Source: Alkalimarinus alittae (GTDB lineage: Bacteria > Pseudomonadota > Gammaproteobacteria > Pseudomonadales > Oleiphilaceae). Taken from it: a DNA stretch of 64,000 nt. The translations under genes were made by a program, and so were the position numbers. Where the stretch lies: contig NZ_CP100390.1 in the NCBI RefSeq assembly GCF_026016465.1, positions 1 through 64,000 of the forward strand, read 5' to 3'. Under the pieces are notes generated by a model. It ran no database searches, had not been told where the DNA came from, and saw nothing but the letters and a program-made list of their open reading frames with translations. Shown here in pieces: positions 56,928 through 64,000 of this stretch (its first letter is position 1; each line of letters opens with the position of its first letter).

Positions 56928-56966
56928 AACAAAGGCCGCGAGGCATTGCCCTACGCGGCCTTTGTT
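56928..56966 (-). terminator. Terminator of the minus-strand stress gene
   Basis: AACAAAGGCCGCG (56928-56940) and CGCGGCCTTTGTT (56954-56966) form a perfect 13-bp stem with a 13-nt loop. It follows the gene ending at 56993. Confidence 0.8.
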
Positions 56967-56992
56967 ACTCGAGAATAGCGTTACAGAGAGCT

Positions 56993-57283
56993 CTAATCTT
57001 TAAACTTTCCGCTAGCCTCTTTAACAGAAGACTTTAAGGTATTCCAAGCGGAATCTACGCCGTCTTTGATTGAATCCCAGGCATCCTCTCCTTTATCGGC
57101 TAGTTGCGACAACCGTGCTTTACCTTCGTCGATCTTGCCTTCTAATGTGCTAATCTGCTTATTAATTTTCAGTTGAGTATCTGCACTGGACCCTGAAGCT
57201 TTGGCTTTAAGCTTATCTAATTCAGCTTTCCACTCATCTAAGTGGGCGCGCATTTTTTGTTGGTATAAATCTTTATCACTCAT
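56993..57283 (-). CDS. Coiled-coil stress protein, sll1863-like
   Basis: A 96-residue, charged, all-helical protein without membrane segments. A coiled coil (about 10-70) with heptad-like Leu/Ile spacing is followed by GEDAWDSIKDGVDSAWNTLK, a pattern seen in sll1863-family stress-response proteins. AGGA lies before ATG. It has its own terminator and lies after the DUF2789 gene on the same strand, separated by 31 bases. Confidence 0.65.
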   Translation of the reverse strand: MSDKDLYQQKMRAHLDEWKAELDKLKAKASGSSADTQLKINKQISTLEGKIDEGKARLSQLADKGEDAWDSIKDGVDSAWNTLKSSVKEASGKFKD

Positions 57284-57314
57284 CTTGAGTCCTTTTGCTG
57301 ATGCTATGATTAAT

Positions 57315-57548
57315 TTAATGACGCAAAAGCGCGTCTAAGTGATCGACCATTTCTGTCCAATCTGAGTCATCCTGAAAAGCCTCTTCTATAAATTTCGCTT
57401 GTGCAGGCGTCCAAAAAGGAGCTTTGTCTAGGTGAACCTTCTTGTCCAAACCTTGGTGCTGGCGAACAAACTTTTCAATTGAAGCATCATCGTCAGGTAA
57501 GCCTAGCTGTGAAAATAGGCTATTCATCGTATGAAATGAAGTATCCAT
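57315..57548 (-). CDS. DUF2789 protein
   Basis: A 77-residue soluble protein beginning MDTSFHTMNSLFSQLGLPDDD and including FVRQHQGL and APFWTPAQAKFIEEA, all hallmarks of DUF2789. GAGG precedes the start. Function of the family is unknown. It is probably cotranscribed with the coiled-coil stress gene that follows. Confidence 0.85.
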   Translation of the reverse strand: MDTSFHTMNSLFSQLGLPDDDASIEKFVRQHQGLDKKVHLDKAPFWTPAQAKFIEEAFQDDSDWTEMVDHLDALLRH

Positions 57549-57758
57549 ATAGACCTCTATGAGCGTTAAATGTAGGTTATAGCTAGCGCTTTTGAAGAAA
57601 CTGACAGGCTATTCGTGCCATTAAGCTTGCTTATCATCTTGCAGCGACCATACTCCTTTGTATCAACAGAGAAGAGCTATGCTGACTGTGTGACTTAGCA
57701 TGAAATTTACTTTCTTCCTGTACTTATATAGAACATTTTTAGAAAAAGGAGAACTGTT

Positions 57759-58232
57759 ATGATTAAAAATGGCGATAAACTCCCTGAAGTAAATTTTCAG
57801 CTATTAACTAAAGACGGTATGCAAAACCCCACAACCAGTGACTTGTTTGCAGGTAAAAAGGTGGTTTTGTTTGCAGTACCGGGTGCATTTACACCCACTT
57901 GTTCAGAGGCTCATTTGCCTGGCTATGTGGTGAATGCTGATAAGCTCAAAGAAAAAGGGGTCGATAGTATTATCTGCTTGGCCGTTAATGACGCCTTTGT
58001 AATGGGCGCGTGGGGCAAGGCGCAAAATGCCGAAGAACTTATTATGCTGGCAGATGGGGATGGGGCTTTTACTAAGTCCATTGGGCTAGAGATGGATACA
58101 GGCACATTTGGTGGCACTCGATCTCAGCGTTATTCAATGCTGGTTGATGATGGTGTCGTTAAACAACTTAATGTGGAACAACCGAAACAGTTTGAAGTCA
58201 GCAAAGCAGAAGTCATGCTGGGTTGGTTGTAA
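57759..58232 (+). CDS. Peroxiredoxin, Prx5 family
   Basis: A 157-residue thiol peroxidase reducing H2O2 and organic peroxides. The peroxidatic Cys48 lies in PGAFTPTC (41-48) and the family motif SEAHLPGY follows. No second resolving cysteine with a glutaredoxin domain is fused, so it is the single-domain type. The start has AAAGGAGAA just before ATG 57759. It would protect against peroxide from aerobic alkane oxidation. Confidence 0.95.
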   Translation: MIKNGDKLPEVNFQLLTKDGMQNPTTSDLFAGKKVVLFAVPGAFTPTCSEAHLPGYVVNADKLKEKGVDSIICLAVNDAFVMGAWGKAQNAEELIMLADGDGAFTKSIGLEMDTGTFGGTRSQRYSMLVDDGVVKQLNVEQPKQFEVSKAEVMLGWL

Positions 58233-58279
58233 TAGCTGAACGCGCTTGTGGAAGTATGGTTTTTGAGGAGGTATAGCGA

Positions 58280-59653
58280 ATGTCTCAATTTAGAACCGAA
58301 ACCGATAGTATGGGGCCGGTGAAAGTACCCAAACAGGCGCTTTATGGCGCGCAAACGCAGCGTGCTGTTAATAACTTCCCGATTAGCGACCAACCAATGC
58401 CTGCCTGTTTTATCGTTGCGCTGGCACAGATTAAACAGGCGGCGGCTATCAGTAATGGTCAGTTGGGTTTATTAGATAGCGGTATGACTAAAGCGATTAC
58501 CGCTGCCTGTGAAGAGGTTGCGGGCGGCCAACATCTTGATCAGTTTCCTATTGATGTGTTCCAAACGGGGTCAGGCACTAGTACCAATATGAACATGAAT
58601 GAAGTCATTGCGACCTTAGCCAGCGAGCGCTCTGGCCAACCGGTGGGCCCTAATGACCATGTTAATATGGGGCAGAGTAGTAATGATGTAATTCCAACCG
58701 CCATTCATGTCAGCGCTGCCGTAGCTCTAAACCAGCATTTAATCCCCGCGCTTAACCACTTACATCAGTGCTTGATAGATAAAGCTCAATCAGTAGACGA
58801 TTGCGTAAAAACCGGGCGTACCCATTTGATGGATGCTATGCCGGTGCGACTAAGTCAGGAGCTGGGCGGTTGGGCAGAGCAAATATTGAATGCCATCAAC
58901 CGACTAGAAAACCTCAAACCAGAATTACATGCGTTGGCTCAAGGCGGAACTGCCGTCGGCACAGGGGTTAATGCACACCCTGACTTCGCGTCATTATTTG
59001 TTAAAGAACTCAGCCAAATTTGTGGCTTAGCGTTTTCCGTTAGTCCCAACTTTTTCGTCAGCATCAGCAGCCAAGATACGGCAGTGGCTTTATCGGGCCA
59101 GCTTAAAGTTCTGGCCGTAAGTTTGATGAAAATCTCCAATGATTTACGCTGGATGAACTCAGGCCCGTTGGCAGGGCTAGGTGAGATTGAGCTAGAAGCA
59201 CTACAACCGGGTTCATCTATTATGCCCGGCAAGGTTAACCCCGTAATCCCAGAAGCCGTCGCCATGGTCGCCGCGCAAGTAATGGGCAACGATACCACCG
59301 TGACCATTGCTGCGCAGTCAGGTAACTTTCAACTAAATGTGATGCTACCAGTGATCGCTTACAACCTGCTGCAAAGCATTGAACTGTTAGCTAACGCTGC
59401 CCGATTACTGGCTGACAAATCGATAAACTCCTTTACCGTGCGGAAAGACAATTTAGAACAAAATTTGGCACGCAACCCTATTCTAGTCACCGCGCTTAAT
59501 TCAATTATTGGCTACCAAAAAGCCGCCAAAATCGCTAAAAAGGCGTATGCCTCAGGGCAGCCTATTATTGATGTCGCCGAACAAGAAACCGACTTGAGTA
59601 GGGAAGAATTAGAAGGCTTATTAGATCCGATTAAACTGACCAAGGGCGGGTAG
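58280..59653 (+). CDS. fumC: Class II fumarate hydratase FumC
   Basis: Iron-independent fumarase of the citric acid cycle, 457 residues. It has the superfamily signature GSSIMPGKVNP, the substrate-site segments SGTSTNMNMNEV and GRTHLMDAMPV, and FDTMGPV-type N-terminal residues (TDSMGPVKVP). The class fits a tetrameric, oxygen-stable enzyme. GAGGAGG-like sequence (TTGAGGAGG) precedes ATG 58280. It follows the peroxiredoxin by 47 bases and may share its transcript, an oxidative-stress-compatible pair. Confidence 0.97.
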   Translation: MSQFRTETDSMGPVKVPKQALYGAQTQRAVNNFPISDQPMPACFIVALAQIKQAAAISNGQLGLLDSGMTKAITAACEEVAGGQHLDQFPIDVFQTGSGTSTNMNMNEVIATLASERSGQPVGPNDHVNMGQSSNDVIPTAIHVSAAVALNQHLIPALNHLHQCLIDKAQSVDDCVKTGRTHLMDAMPVRLSQELGGWAEQILNAINRLENLKPELHALAQGGTAVGTGVNAHPDFASLFVKELSQICGLAFSVSPNFFVSISSQDTAVALSGQLKVLAVSLMKISNDLRWMNSGPLAGLGEIELEALQPGSSIMPGKVNPVIPEAVAMVAAQVMGNDTTVTIAAQSGNFQLNVMLPVIAYNLLQSIELLANAARLLADKSINSFTVRKDNLEQNLARNPILVTALNSIIGYQKAAKIAKKAYASGQPIIDVAEQETDLSREELEGLLDPIKLTKGG

Positions 59654-59768
59654 CCTTATCGTAGGTAGCCTCTCACTCATGACTTATTTAGGATATGTCG
59701 CGCTTTTTGGGTAAAGATCTAGTTTAATAGCCTCGAATACCTGATTTTTACCAAAAAGGATTTTCACC

Positions 59769-60641
59769 TTGCAACCGCAAACCAAAGGCTTTCTCTTTGC
59801 CACGTTAGGCTCCCTCTCTGCGGCTCTATTTTTTGTACCCTACAAAAAAGCGCTAGAAACCACTGACCCGCAAACCTATTTATTTGCGGTGTATATCATT
59901 GGCTTTTTGTTTAGCCTAGTCGGCAGCGTCGCTAAGAAAAATACGATCAAAATCAATAAAACCACCCTGTGGGGCGCACTACTATTTGCGGTTTTGTCGG
60001 TCGTTGGTAACTATGCAATCGGCCGTTCAATGGAAGGTATTGATCCTTCGATTACAGTACTGATTACCCGCACCCAAGTCATCATGGTGCTGTTTATGGG
60101 CTGGCTGTTTCTCCGTGAAGAAATGGTGAGGTTTTTAATACCCGGTGCATTGACCGCCTTTGCGGGTTTCTTTCTGATGAGCTATAGCGAAGAGGTGTCG
60201 CTGGATGGCGAGTTGGCCTTTTATTTGTGGGCATTGATGGCGGCGTTTTGCTTTGGGGTAAGTCAGGTAATTTTAAAGTCGATTATTCATCAAATAGAGC
60301 CGATTACGCTTAACTTTCTTAGGCTGTTAATGGGTTGTGCCTTTATTGCATTTATTCCAGGTGTAATGGCCGAGATTATAAAGATTGGTGCTGATATTTG
60401 GTGGTATGCAGCGGCATCAGCCTTTTTTGGACCGCTGGTTTCACGCGTCTCTTATATGTACTCTGTGCGTTATATTCCGGTTAGTCAGTCGACATTGTTT
60501 ATTATGCTGAGCCCGGTCTTTACGGCTATTTTGTCGTGGGGATTATTAGGATTATTTCCGACGATTCAGCAGATGATGGGGGGGGCGATTGTGATGTTGG
60601 GGATTGTCATGCCGGTGCTGTATTTATTGAGAAAAAACTAA
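59769..60641 (+). CDS. EamA-family (DMT) transporter
   Basis: A 290-residue protein with ten membrane helices in two EamA halves. The first is GFLFATLGSLSAALFFVPYK onwards; the second begins near LAFYLWALMAAFCFGVSQVIL. The motif SMEGIDPSITVLITRTQVI is typical. Start TTG 59769 is preceded by AAGGA. Such carriers export metabolites or amino acids; the substrate is unknown. A G8 run (60578-60585) lies near the 3' end but the frame is intact. Confidence 0.9.
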   Translation: MQPQTKGFLFATLGSLSAALFFVPYKKALETTDPQTYLFAVYIIGFLFSLVGSVAKKNTIKINKTTLWGALLFAVLSVVGNYAIGRSMEGIDPSITVLITRTQVIMVLFMGWLFLREEMVRFLIPGALTAFAGFFLMSYSEEVSLDGELAFYLWALMAAFCFGVSQVILKSIIHQIEPITLNFLRLLMGCAFIAFIPGVMAEIIKIGADIWWYAAASAFFGPLVSRVSYMYSVRYIPVSQSTLFIMLSPVFTAILSWGLLGLFPTIQQMMGGAIVMLGIVMPVLYLLRKN

Positions 60642-60650
60642 ACATCTAGT

Positions 60651-60680
60651 GTAGGAGCCACTTTGGCGCGATGTTAGTTG
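60651..60680. repeat. Single REP-like palindrome
   Basis: GTAGGAGCCACTTTGGCGCGATG shares GTAGG...CCACTTTGGCGCGATG with the REPIN at 19891-19936. It forms the short hairpin GCCA/TGGC. Confidence 0.6.
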
Positions 60681-60774
60681 TCCTCTTAGTGATGAAGGTG
60701 CATTAAATAGGTGCTTGTTTTGTTGGCTGTTCGGTGCATACTTCTTAATACCTTCATTTTACAGGAATAAGTCT

Positions 60775-62658
60775 GTGCAAGCCGAGCAGGTCGAGATTTC
60801 AAACTTTCTTTCCCAGTATCGTCCGTTCGATGAGTTAACTACCGAAGCGCGTGATGCGTTGGCGCAGTCGATAGAAATTGCTTACTTTCGAGCAGGCACC
60901 GAAATTTTACACTTTCGTGACACGATTGAAGATTTATATATCGTTCGTAGTGGCTCGGTGGAGGTGTTTCGTCGTAACGGAGAGCTACATAACCGTTTGG
61001 ATGAAGGCGGTATTTTTGGGCAGATGGGCTTGTTAATGAACGGCAAGGTGCGTTTTCCGGTAACGGCACTTGATGATACCTTGGTGTACTGCATTCCAGA
61101 TGAAATGTTTAAACATTACTGCGCCGAATATGATGACTTCGCCGATTATTTTGAAGCAGATGATGTTGGCATTTTAAGGAGCACTGTATCTCGCTCTGTA
61201 GAATTGAGTGACCTGACCACGGTGAAAGTAAAGACTATCTTAACAAGGTCGCCTGTGACCGCTTCACCAGACTGGACCGTTCAAGAAGCGGCTAGGCATA
61301 TGGGTGAAGAAGACGTCTCCTTTTTGTTGATCTGCACGACAGACGTTCAGTCGGGCAAAAACGTGCTGAATTTGGTTGGCGTACTAACGGAAGATCATTT
61401 ACGACACAGCATTGTTGCTGAAGGGATGCCGCTCACGACGCTGATCAGCGAAGTCATGTCGACAGACTATAAAGTACTCGACTCTAATGACTACATGTTT
61501 GAAGCCATGCTAATGATGTTGAGGTTTAATCAGAAGCACCTGCCGGTTATGAATCGGCAAGAACCCATTGGTGCGTTGACGCTTTCTGATATTCTTCGGC
61601 ATGAATCCCAAAGCAGCTTACTGTTTGTTAAAGGGATTTTTGCGCAACAGACAGTAAAAGACCTAACTGTTTATGCCAAACAACTACCTGCGGTCTATGT
61701 GCGGATGGTCAATGAAGATGCTAACTCCCATATGATCGGCACTGCGATGGCGGTGATTGGTCGGTCGATTAAGCAGCACTTATTGACGCTGGCAGAAGAA
61801 GTGTTCGGTCCACCGCCTGTACCCTATTGTTTTCTAGCATTAGGCTCGATGGCGAGGGATGAGCAGCTATTGATAACAGACCAAGATAACGCTCTATTGT
61901 TCGATAACGACTATAGAGCGGAAGAGCACGAAGCGTACTTTATCAAGCTAGCTAAGTTCGTCAGTGATGGTTTAGCTGCGTGCGGATACACCTATTGCAC
62001 TGGCGATATTATGGCGACCAACCCTCAGTGGCGTAAAACCTTCACCGAGTGGCAGGAATGCTTTGCAGGTTGGATAGATAACCCTGATCCTCAGGCCTTG
62101 CTTAATTGCAGCATCTTCTTTGATTTGGATGGCGTGTATGGAGAAATAAAACTAGCAGACACCTTAAAGGCATTTGTGGCGCAACACGCAAAAAGTAACC
62201 CCCGTTTTTTAGCCAGTCTTGCACGAACAGCACTTAACAGAACCCCCCCGCTTGGTTTTTTTAAGAATTTTGTAATGGAACCTGATGGACGGCATGGCCA
62301 GTCTATTAATCTTAAACGTCGGGGGACTGCGCCCTTGAGCGACGTAATACGTGTGCATGCTTTGGCAGTAGGATCCAGCTCACAAAACTCCTTTGATCGG
62401 TTGGACGACGTTATAGAAGCAGGGATACTGCCCGACGGGAAAGGGCGAGAGCTGAGTGATGCCCTAGAGTATATTTCTATGGTGCGTATTCGACATCAGG
62501 CACAAGACGTAGAGCAGGGTGAACCCCCCGATAACACCATCAACCCAAAGTATTTATCGACCTTTGAGAAACGAAACCTACGAGAGGCTTTCCAGATTTT
62601 AGACAAGGCCCAGCAGTTTCTAAAATATAGATACACTGCTCAGACCTCTTTAAAGTAA
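60775..62658 (+). CDS. cNMP-binding, CBS and DUF294 nucleotidyltransferase-like protein
   Basis: With GTG at 60775 (AGGA eight bases upstream) the protein has 627 residues. Order of domains: cyclic-nucleotide-binding fold (about 1-130, GSVEVFRRNGELHNRLDEGGIFGQMGLL), a CBS pair (about 150-290), a DUF294 nucleotidyltransferase-like domain (GSMARDEQLLITDQDNALLF, the GS...D.D pattern) and the DUF294 C-terminal helical domain. Such proteins resemble the GlnD nucleotidyltransferase head and are thought to be signalling proteins; the substrate is unknown. The longer frame from 60715 has no ribosome site. The DnaQ-like gene follows 11 bases later. Confidence 0.87.
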   Translation: MQAEQVEISNFLSQYRPFDELTTEARDALAQSIEIAYFRAGTEILHFRDTIEDLYIVRSGSVEVFRRNGELHNRLDEGGIFGQMGLLMNGKVRFPVTALDDTLVYCIPDEMFKHYCAEYDDFADYFEADDVGILRSTVSRSVELSDLTTVKVKTILTRSPVTASPDWTVQEAARHMGEEDVSFLLICTTDVQSGKNVLNLVGVLTEDHLRHSIVAEGMPLTTLISEVMSTDYKVLDSNDYMFEAMLMMLRFNQKHLPVMNRQEPIGALTLSDILRHESQSSLLFVKGIFAQQTVKDLTVYAKQLPAVYVRMVNEDANSHMIGTAMAVIGRSIKQHLLTLAEEVFGPPPVPYCFLALGSMARDEQLLITDQDNALLFDNDYRAEEHEAYFIKLAKFVSDGLAACGYTYCTGDIMATNPQWRKTFTEWQECFAGWIDNPDPQALLNCSIFFDLDGVYGEIKLADTLKAFVAQHAKSNPRFLASLARTALNRTPPLGFFKNFVMEPDGRHGQSINLKRRGTAPLSDVIRVHALAVGSSSQNSFDRLDDVIEAGILPDGKGRELSDALEYISMVRIRHQAQDVEQGEPPDNTINPKYLSTFEKRNLREAFQILDKAQQFLKYRYTAQTSLK

Positions 62659-62669
62659 GGCGATATTGA

Positions 62670-63392
62670 ATGAGTGATTATGAATCCAACGTTCCGTCGC
62701 CATTAGCCTGGCCAAACTATTACGCCGCGCAGTCTAAACGTTGTAAAGATGCACGCCTAAAAGCGTTTTTTGATGCGGGTGTGGTAGACCCCCAAACCCC
62801 GTTGAATGAAGTGCCTTTTTTGGCGATGGACTTCGAAACCACCGGTTTGGACCCCCGTGAGCATGGCATCGTAAGTGTGGGAATGGTGCCGTTCACGTTG
62901 TCACGTATTCGCTGTCGCAACGCTAGCCACTTTATCGTAAAGCCTCGGCAAACACTTTTGCCCAAGTCAGTCACCATTCACGGTATTACCCATTCTGATG
63001 TGAAATCAGCGCCAGACCTTGATGAGGTGCTGCATGACGTTCTGCCGATGTTAGCAAAGCAGGTTGTGGTGGTGCATTACCGGCATATTGAGCGAGATTT
63101 CTTAAACTTAGCCCTGTTGACGCGGATTCAAGAAGAGATGTTCTTCCCTGTGATTGATACCATGCTACTAGAAGAGCAGATACTGCAAAAGCAGCGAAGT
63201 GTTGTTGCCAGTTTACTAGGGCAGCGCTCGACGTTGTCGCTACGCTTACCGGATATACGTGAGCGTTATGGTTTACCCCGTTATAACTTACACCACGCGT
63301 TGACCGACGCTTTAGCAACAGCGGAGCTTCTGCAAGCGCAAATTGCACATCACTTTGATGATAAGACGCCTATATCGCAGCTTTGGTGTTAG
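62670..63392 (+). CDS. DnaQ-like DEDDh 3'-5' exonuclease
   Basis: A 240-residue member of the exonuclease family of Pol III epsilon. Exo I has D54 and E56 (MDFETTGLDP), Exo II lies around VVVHYRHIERDFLNL and Exo III is HHALTDALATAELL. It is commonly paired with the cNMP/CBS/DUF294 gene in gammaproteobacteria, probably cotranscribed here. It lacks the epsilon C-terminal alpha-binding tail, so it is likely a stand-alone nuclease. Confidence 0.9.
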   Translation: MSDYESNVPSPLAWPNYYAAQSKRCKDARLKAFFDAGVVDPQTPLNEVPFLAMDFETTGLDPREHGIVSVGMVPFTLSRIRCRNASHFIVKPRQTLLPKSVTIHGITHSDVKSAPDLDEVLHDVLPMLAKQVVVVHYRHIERDFLNLALLTRIQEEMFFPVIDTMLLEEQILQKQRSVVASLLGQRSTLSLRLPDIRERYGLPRYNLHHALTDALATAELLQAQIAHHFDDKTPISQLWC

Positions 63393-63413
63393 TTTCAGGT
63401 TTATTCAGGCAAT

Positions 63414-63449
63414 AAAAAAGCCCATACGCCGACACGTATGGGCTTTTTT
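63414..63449. terminator. Bidirectional terminator between dnaQ-like and BCCT genes
   Basis: AAAAAAGCCCATACG (63414-63428) and CGTATGGGCTTTTTT (63435-63449) form a perfect 15-bp stem with A and T runs on both sides, serving both convergent genes. Confidence 0.95.
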
Positions 63450-63461
63450 AGGTTCAATGAT

Positions 63462-64000
63462 CTAGCTAGCACGAGGCTCAGTTCTAAGCCCCATCATTAA
63501 GCTAACACACATTAATAACAATACCAGCGTGAAGGGCAGCCCCGTTGAAATAGCGCCTGCTTGTAACGCTTGAATCGCTTCTGTTCCGCCTATCCACAAT
63601 AATGCAGCGGCAATTACACCTTCAATGATCGCCCAAAAAACTCGCTGTGGAACGGGCGCATCAATTTTTCCGCCTGCAGTAATGCTGTCTATTACCAGTG
63701 AGCCAGAATCGGATGACGTGATGAAAAACACCAATACTAATACAATGGCTACCATCGATAGAATGGAGCCGAAAGGTAATTCATCAAACATTTGAAACAT
63801 CGCTAACGGTACTTTGGTTAAGCCTTCTGTACCGAGTGCACCCACACCCTGAATCACCTGATCAATGGCTAAGCCACCATACACAGACATCCAAATAATC
63901 GTTACAGTCGTAGGGATTAACAGCACGGCAATGATAAATTCACGGATGGTGCGGCCTTTAGAGACTCTTGCGATAAACATACCTACGAATGGGGACCATG
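63462..64000 (-). CDS. BCCT-family betaine/choline/carnitine transporter (N-terminal part outside window)
   Basis: Only the C-terminal part is present. The frame stays open to the right edge and reads WSPFVGMFIARVSKGRTIREF, the BCCT signature region around helix 8, followed by FFITSSDSGSLVIDSITAGG and the last helices. BCCT carriers import glycine betaine or related osmolytes with Na+ or H+. The stop is TAG at 63462-63464. The upstream start and substrate-site tryptophan box are outside the window. Confidence 0.93.
   Translation of the reverse strand, partial: WSPFVGMFIARVSKGRTIREFIIAVLLIPTTVTIIWMSVYGGLAIDQVIQGVGALGTEGLTKVPLAMFQMFDELPFGSILSMVAIVLVLVFFITSSDSGSLVIDSITAGGKIDAPVPQRVFWAIIEGVIAAALLWIGGTEAIQALQAGAISTGLPFTLVLLLMCVSLMMGLRTEPRAS

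Overview
The window looks like chromosomal DNA from a marine, hydrocarbon-degrading gammaproteobacterium of low to moderate GC, in the Oceanospirillales/Alteromonadales-like range. I cannot name the genus from sequence alone. The evidence is the gene order yidC-mnmE ... mnmG-rsmG-parA-parB-atpIBEFHAGDC-glmU-glmS, which is typical of the replication-origin neighbourhood in gammaproteobacteria, together with a complete AlkB-type alkane hydroxylase cluster. Both ends are cut inside genes: yidC on the left and a BCCT transporter on the right.

Layout. 1-21819 is core: membrane insertase, tRNA modification, an LplT-PlsC-type fusion, an AT-rich intergenic region with three DnaA boxes (candidate oriC), chromosome partitioning, the whole F1Fo ATP synthase operon, and the first and last steps of UDP-GlcNAc synthesis. 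21935-30283 is mainly minus-strand accessory housekeeping: a metal-responsive CDF/MerR pair with a textbook 19-bp-spacer promoter, a SulP-Usp operon, a DUF3592 protein, a fatty acid desaturase, and MltF. MltF is divergent from a small lipoprotein across a perfect TGTAAA-N6-TTTACA site. 30406-32488 is a zone of decay: a lone CbiA-type P-loop domain, a broken AraC-family regulator with one extra G in a G8 run, and a C-terminal cytochrome-like fragment.

33959-43657 is the most unusual block. It encodes a YqiJ-like OB-fold membrane protein, a YqiK-like flotillin with 22-residue tandem repeats, a 1790-residue AAA+ ATPase (DUF3686-type), a rhomboid protease and a single-HKD phospholipase D-like nuclease. 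All are codirectional and the last three are tightly coupled. This reads as one membrane-microdomain system that couples a giant ATPase to a protease and a nuclease. Its function is not evident from sequence and could be envelope stress or defence.

43647-49445 holds a lipoprotein amidohydrolase, a nitrilase-family hydrolase, the remnant of a CheB-CheR-PAS chimera, and an intact PAS-PAS-GGDEF-EAL protein. 49518-50789 is an MgtC/DUF4010 membrane protein. 50936-56613 is the alkane operon: alkB, two different rubredoxins, rubredoxin reductase and a MalT-like AlkS-type activator. An 18-bp perfect palindrome lies upstream of alkB. Electrons would flow from NAD(P)H through the reductase and rubredoxin to AlkB. 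56615-64000 holds three small stress-type genes on the minus strand, a Prx5 peroxiredoxin, fumarase C, a DMT exporter, a cNMP/CBS/DUF294 nucleotidyltransferase with a DnaQ-like exonuclease, and the BCCT transporter.

Two families of short dispersed palindromes occur between genes: a REPIN/REP-like family at 19891 and 60651, and a CCCGC-GAAG-GCGGG family at 21863, 34665 and 36846-36975. I see no tRNA, rRNA, CRISPR array or insertion sequence.
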